Shown here in pieces: positions 61,177-64,000 of a stretch of 64,000 bases of DNA. Origin of the DNA: Bacillota bacterium (lineage in GTDB: Bacteria > Bacillota > Clostridia > Acetivibrionales > DSM-27016); assembly GCA_023390115.1 (NCBI GenBank), contig JAEWDM010000022.1:1-64000 (forward strand), read 5' to 3'. Both the position numbers and the translations under genes were made by a program. Below the pieces are notes generated by a model that did no database searches, was not told the origin of the DNA, and was given only the letters and a program-made list of their open reading frames with translations. How positions within the stretch are numbered: position 1 is the stretch's first letter; each line of letters opens with the position of its first letter.

Positions 61177-61302
61177 ATATATAACTGTAAAAACTGTCTT
61201 AAGGAAGCGCACTTTAGTGTTTAGCTGTCTGTATGGCGGGAATAAATAGAATAAAATAAAGATAGGTTTAAACAGCTTAATAATTTTTTAAGGAGAATAT
61301 AT

Positions 61303-62484
61303 ATGGAGGATAAATTTATTTATTTTGATCACGCGTCAACAACTCCTGTAAAGCCTGAGGTACTTGAAGCCATGCTTCCATACTTTACCGATAAGTTTGG
61401 AAATGCTTCTTCGATATATTCTATAGGCAGGGAGAGCAAAAAGGCTATTGAAGAGGCAAGAGACAAGGTGGCGGCAGCGATTGGGGCCCAGCCTAAGGAG
61501 ATATTTTTTACGGGCTCGGGCTCCGAGTCCGACAACTGGGCCATAAAGGGCGTGGCATATTCAAACAAGAGCAGGGGAAATCATATTATAACCACTGCGA
61601 TAGAGCATCACGCAGTGCTGCATACCTGCCAGTACTTAGAAAGTGACGGCTTTGAAGTCACCTACCTGCCGGTGGATGAAAACGGGCTTATAACCGCTGA
61701 GCAGGTGAGGGATGCAATAAAGCCGGCCACTATACTGATAACGGTAATGTTTGCAAATAATGAAATAGGGACAATACAGCCTATAGCTGAAATAGGCAGC
61801 GTTGCAAGGGAAAAGGGAATTTATTTTCATACCGACGCCGTACAGGCAATAGGCAACATTAACATAAACGTTAATGAAATGAATATTGATCTGCTCTCCA
61901 TTTCATCGCATAAGTTTTACGGGCCGAAGGGCGTAGGGGCATTGTATATAAGGAAGGGCGTCAAGCTTACCTCTTATCTTCACGGAGGAGCACAGGAGCG
62001 AGGCAGGAGGGCCAGTACGGAAAATATAGCCGGAATTGTGGGTATGGGCAAGGCTATAGAGCTTGCGTCAACCAATATTGAAGCTTATAATAAAAAGCTT
62101 ATTGATTTAAGGGACAGGACTATAGATGAAATTACCAAAAGGATTCCTTTTATAAAGCTTAACGGTGACCGGAACAAAAGGCTTCCGGGGAATGTTAACT
62201 TTTCCTTCCAGTATATTGAGGGAGAGTCGCTGCTGTTAATGCTTGATATGAAAGGCATTGCGGCCTCAAGCGGATCTGCGTGCACCTCCGGGTCTCTGGA
62301 CCCGTCTCATGTGCTTCTTGCTATAGGCCTGCCGCATGAAATTGCTCACGGCTCCTTACGAATAACCTTTGGTGAGCAAAATACCCAACAGGATGTGGAT
62401 TACCTCATGGAGGTGCTCCCAATGATTGTGGGACGCTTGAGAGAAATGTCCCCTCTTTATGAAGCACTTGCAAATAAAGCTTAA
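61303..62484 (+). CDS. nifS: Cysteine desulfurase NifS/IscS, Fe-S assembly
   Basis: This 393-residue PLP enzyme is the Fe-S assembly desulfurase. IYFDHASTTPVKPEVLEAM is its N-terminus, SISSHKFYGPKGVGALY holds the PLP lysine (about residue 205), and ASSGSACTSGSLDPSH carries the persulfide Cys (about 328). It lies 127 nt after the Rrf2 gene and 48 nt before the NifU-like scaffold. The desulfurase at 48301 is a distant paralogue with a shorter active-site loop, so the two have separate partners. Confidence 0.95.
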   Translation: MEDKFIYFDHASTTPVKPEVLEAMLPYFTDKFGNASSIYSIGRESKKAIEEARDKVAAAIGAQPKEIFFTGSGSESDNWAIKGVAYSNKSRGNHIITTAIEHHAVLHTCQYLESDGFEVTYLPVDENGLITAEQVRDAIKPATILITVMFANNEIGTIQPIAEIGSVAREKGIYFHTDAVQAIGNININVNEMNIDLLSISSHKFYGPKGVGALYIRKGVKLTSYLHGGAQERGRRASTENIAGIVGMGKAIELASTNIEAYNKKLIDLRDRTIDEITKRIPFIKLNGDRNKRLPGNVNFSFQYIEGESLLLMLDMKGIAASSGSACTSGSLDPSHVLLAIGLPHEIAHGSLRITFGEQNTQQDVDYLMEVLPMIVGRLREMSPLYEALANKA

Positions 62485-62532
62485 ACAATTAATTATAGCT
62501 TATTTAAATGAACATAGAAGGAAGGAATATTT

Positions 62533-62976
62533 ATGTATAGTGATAAGGTTATGGATCACTTTATGAATCCAAGAAATGTAGGAGAAATAGAAAATGCCGA
62601 CGGAGTGGGCCAGGTTGGAAATGCAAAATGCGGAGATATAATGAAAATGTATCTTAAGATAGAAGACAATATAATCACGGATGCAAAATTCAAAACCTTC
62701 GGATGCGGAGCCGCCGTTGCGACAAGCAGTATGGCTACAGAGCTGGTTGTAGGCAAGACTGTGGATGAAGCGCTTATGATAACAAATAAGGCTGTGGCTG
62801 AGGCTTTAGACGGGCTGCCTCCTGTAAAAATGCATTGCTCCAATCTTGCTGAGGAAGCAATACGTGCCGCTCTTGAGGATTATAAGAAGAAAAACGGGCT
62901 GCTTGACAGCTCCTCAGAATCCGCTGCCTGCAGCAGGAGATGCGACGACATACACCACCACTTTGAAGAAGACTGA
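62533..62976 (+). CDS. nifU: NifU/IscU-type Fe-S scaffold
   Basis: The 147-residue protein has the IscU domain with three cluster cysteines in NAKCGDIM, FGCGAAVATS and MHCSNLAEEA, and lacks the C-terminal NifU domain, as in many clostridial nifU genes. It accepts sulfur from NifS and builds [2Fe-2S] or [4Fe-4S] clusters for transfer. A short tail rich in Ser and Cys (SESAACSRRCDDIHHHFEED) ends in a His/Asp patch that may bind metal. Confidence 0.93.
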   Translation: MYSDKVMDHFMNPRNVGEIENADGVGQVGNAKCGDIMKMYLKIEDNIITDAKFKTFGCGAAVATSSMATELVVGKTVDEALMITNKAVAEALDGLPPVKMHCSNLAEEAIRAALEDYKKKNGLLDSSSESAACSRRCDDIHHHFEED

Positions 62977-63038
62977 TAAAGCTTTTGGTTCGGGGATATG
63001 GATATTATAAATAATACATTTGAAATGGAAGACATATA

Positions 63039-64000
63039 ATGGCAAAGAAAAGTGTTATGGTTGGTATGAGCGGCGGCGTAGACAGTTCTGTAGCTGCCGC
63101 TGTATTATTGCAAGAGGGTTATGAGGTTATAGGGGTAACAATGCAAATCTGGCCCGATATGGAAGAGGAAGCACGGAAGAGCGAGGGCGGCTGCTGTTCT
63201 CTCTCTGCCGTGGATGATGCCAGAAGGGTTGCGGACAGGCTTGGAATACCCTATTATGTTATGAACTTTAAGGAGGTCTTTGAGCGCAGGGTTGTGAACT
63301 ATTTCAAGGAGGAATACCTGAAGGGCCGCACTCCTAACCCGTGCATAGCCTGCAACAGGCATGTCAAGTTTGATGCAATGCTTAAAAAAGCCCAAGCCAT
63401 GGGCATCGACTATATTTCTACGGGTCACTATGCTAAAATTGAGTATTGTAAGAAGCAGGGGAGGTTTCTGTTAAAAAAGTCAGTTACCGATAAGAAGGAT
63501 CAGACCTATGCCTTGTACAACCTTACACAGGATCAGCTGGCAAGGACTCTGATGCCTGTGGGTGACTATACTAAGGACAGGATAAGAGAGATTGCGTCTG
63601 AGATAGGCCTTGCGGTGGCCTCTAAGCCGGACAGCCAGGAAATATGCTTTGTAGAGGATAATGACTATGCTTCGTTTATAAGGAAAAATACCCAACACGG
63701 CATTGTACCGGGTAATTTTGTGGATGCTTCGGGAAACGTCCTGGGAAAGCATAGAGGAATAGTGCATTATACAGTAGGGCAGAGGAAGGGGCTCGGCATT
63801 GCCTTCGGGAAGCCTAAGTTTGTTGTGGCAATAGATGCCGCGGCAAATACCGTCGTATTGGGTGATGAGCCGGAGGTCTTCTCCATAAGCCTTATAGCAG
63901 ACGATGTGAATTTCATTTCAATTGACAGGCTGACGGCTGAAATGAGGGTAAAAGCCAAAATAAGATATTCTGCAGCCGCGCTGTGGGCCAGCATTTACCC
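63039..64000 (+). CDS. mnmA: tRNA 2-thiouridine(34) synthase MnmA (3' end cut by window)
   Basis: The frame starts at ATG 63039 and runs off the window, giving 320 of about 360 residues. The PP-loop motif GMSGGVDSSVAAAVLL (about residues 9-24), the catalytic Cys in TPNPCIACNRHVKF (about 100-110), and the second Cys in SQEICFVEDNDYASF are present. It thiolates U34 of Lys, Glu and Gln tRNAs with sulfur from the neighbouring NifS. Its place after nifU fits the usual clostridial order. Confidence 0.93.
   Translation, partial: MAKKSVMVGMSGGVDSSVAAAVLLQEGYEVIGVTMQIWPDMEEEARKSEGGCCSLSAVDDARRVADRLGIPYYVMNFKEVFERRVVNYFKEEYLKGRTPNPCIACNRHVKFDAMLKKAQAMGIDYISTGHYAKIEYCKKQGRFLLKKSVTDKKDQTYALYNLTQDQLARTLMPVGDYTKDRIREIASEIGLAVASKPDSQEICFVEDNDYASFIRKNTQHGIVPGNFVDASGNVLGKHRGIVHYTVGQRKGLGIAFGKPKFVVAIDAAANTVVLGDEPEVFSISLIADDVNFISIDRLTAEMRVKAKIRYSAAALWASIY

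Overview
The window reads as a chromosomal segment of a spore-forming, anaerobic, low-to-mid-GC Firmicute of the class Clostridia, most like the cellulolytic clostridia (Ruminiclostridium/Acetivibrio type; genus is inference). Supporting signs are strong GGAGG ribosome sites, a collagen-like Gly-X-Thr protein, an SLH-GH18 protein, copper-amine-oxidase-N domain proteins, a membrane complex related to energy-converting hydrogenases, and an Rrf2-nifS-nifU-mnmA cluster. I found no rRNA, tRNA, CRISPR array, transposase or prophage gene.

Region 1 (1-24 kb) is a surface-glycan locus, probably for the spore surface. It opens with a truncated collagen-like protein, followed by an alpha/beta hydrolase and a LarA-type racemase. 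A 12-gene minus-strand operon (about 16.84 down to 3.4 kb) holds CDP-glucose synthesis (rfbF, rfbG), glycosyltransferases, an FkbM methyltransferase, four tandem radical SAM/SPASM proteins, a CmcI-type methyltransferase and a sugar epimerase that lacks an ATG, GTG or TTG start. Next come three paralogous GT2-type glycosyltransferases with a conserved four-cysteine motif, and rfbA, rfbB and a VioA-like aminotransferase, together enough to make dTDP-viosamine. Several of these genes are preceded by sites that resemble sigma-K promoters.

Region 2 (24.3-34.2 kb) is a glycoside-use cluster: a LacI regulator, a sugar ABC importer without its ATPase, a dehydrogenase, a TIM-barrel isomerase, a Gfo/Idh/MocA oxidoreductase and a cytoplasmic GH3 enzyme. 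Long perfect palindromes of one repeat family sit just before and just after it.

Region 3 (34.2-42.5 kb) encodes a six-gene membrane complex built like Hyf/Hyc hydrogenase. Its large subunit lacks the NiFe-binding cysteines, so it is an Ehr-type complex and not a hydrogenase. A MITE-like inverted repeat lies inside the operon and a small cysteine-rich protein follows it.

Region 4 (42.5-48.2 kb) has a GT-C/TPR membrane protein and an SLH-GH18 protein, then an AT-rich two-gene module of an OLD-like ATPase and a small protein with a PD-(D/E)xK-like motif. The module is a candidate defence system.

Region 5 (48.3-64 kb) is housekeeping: cysteine desulfurase with ThiI, VanW, DUF2225, an AIR-synthase-like protein, GlyA, an HtrA-like protease, a CuAO-N protein, RarA, small proteins, and Rrf2-NifS-NifU-MnmA (MnmA cut by the window end). 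Sulfur from the two desulfurases would feed tRNA thiolation and Fe-S assembly.
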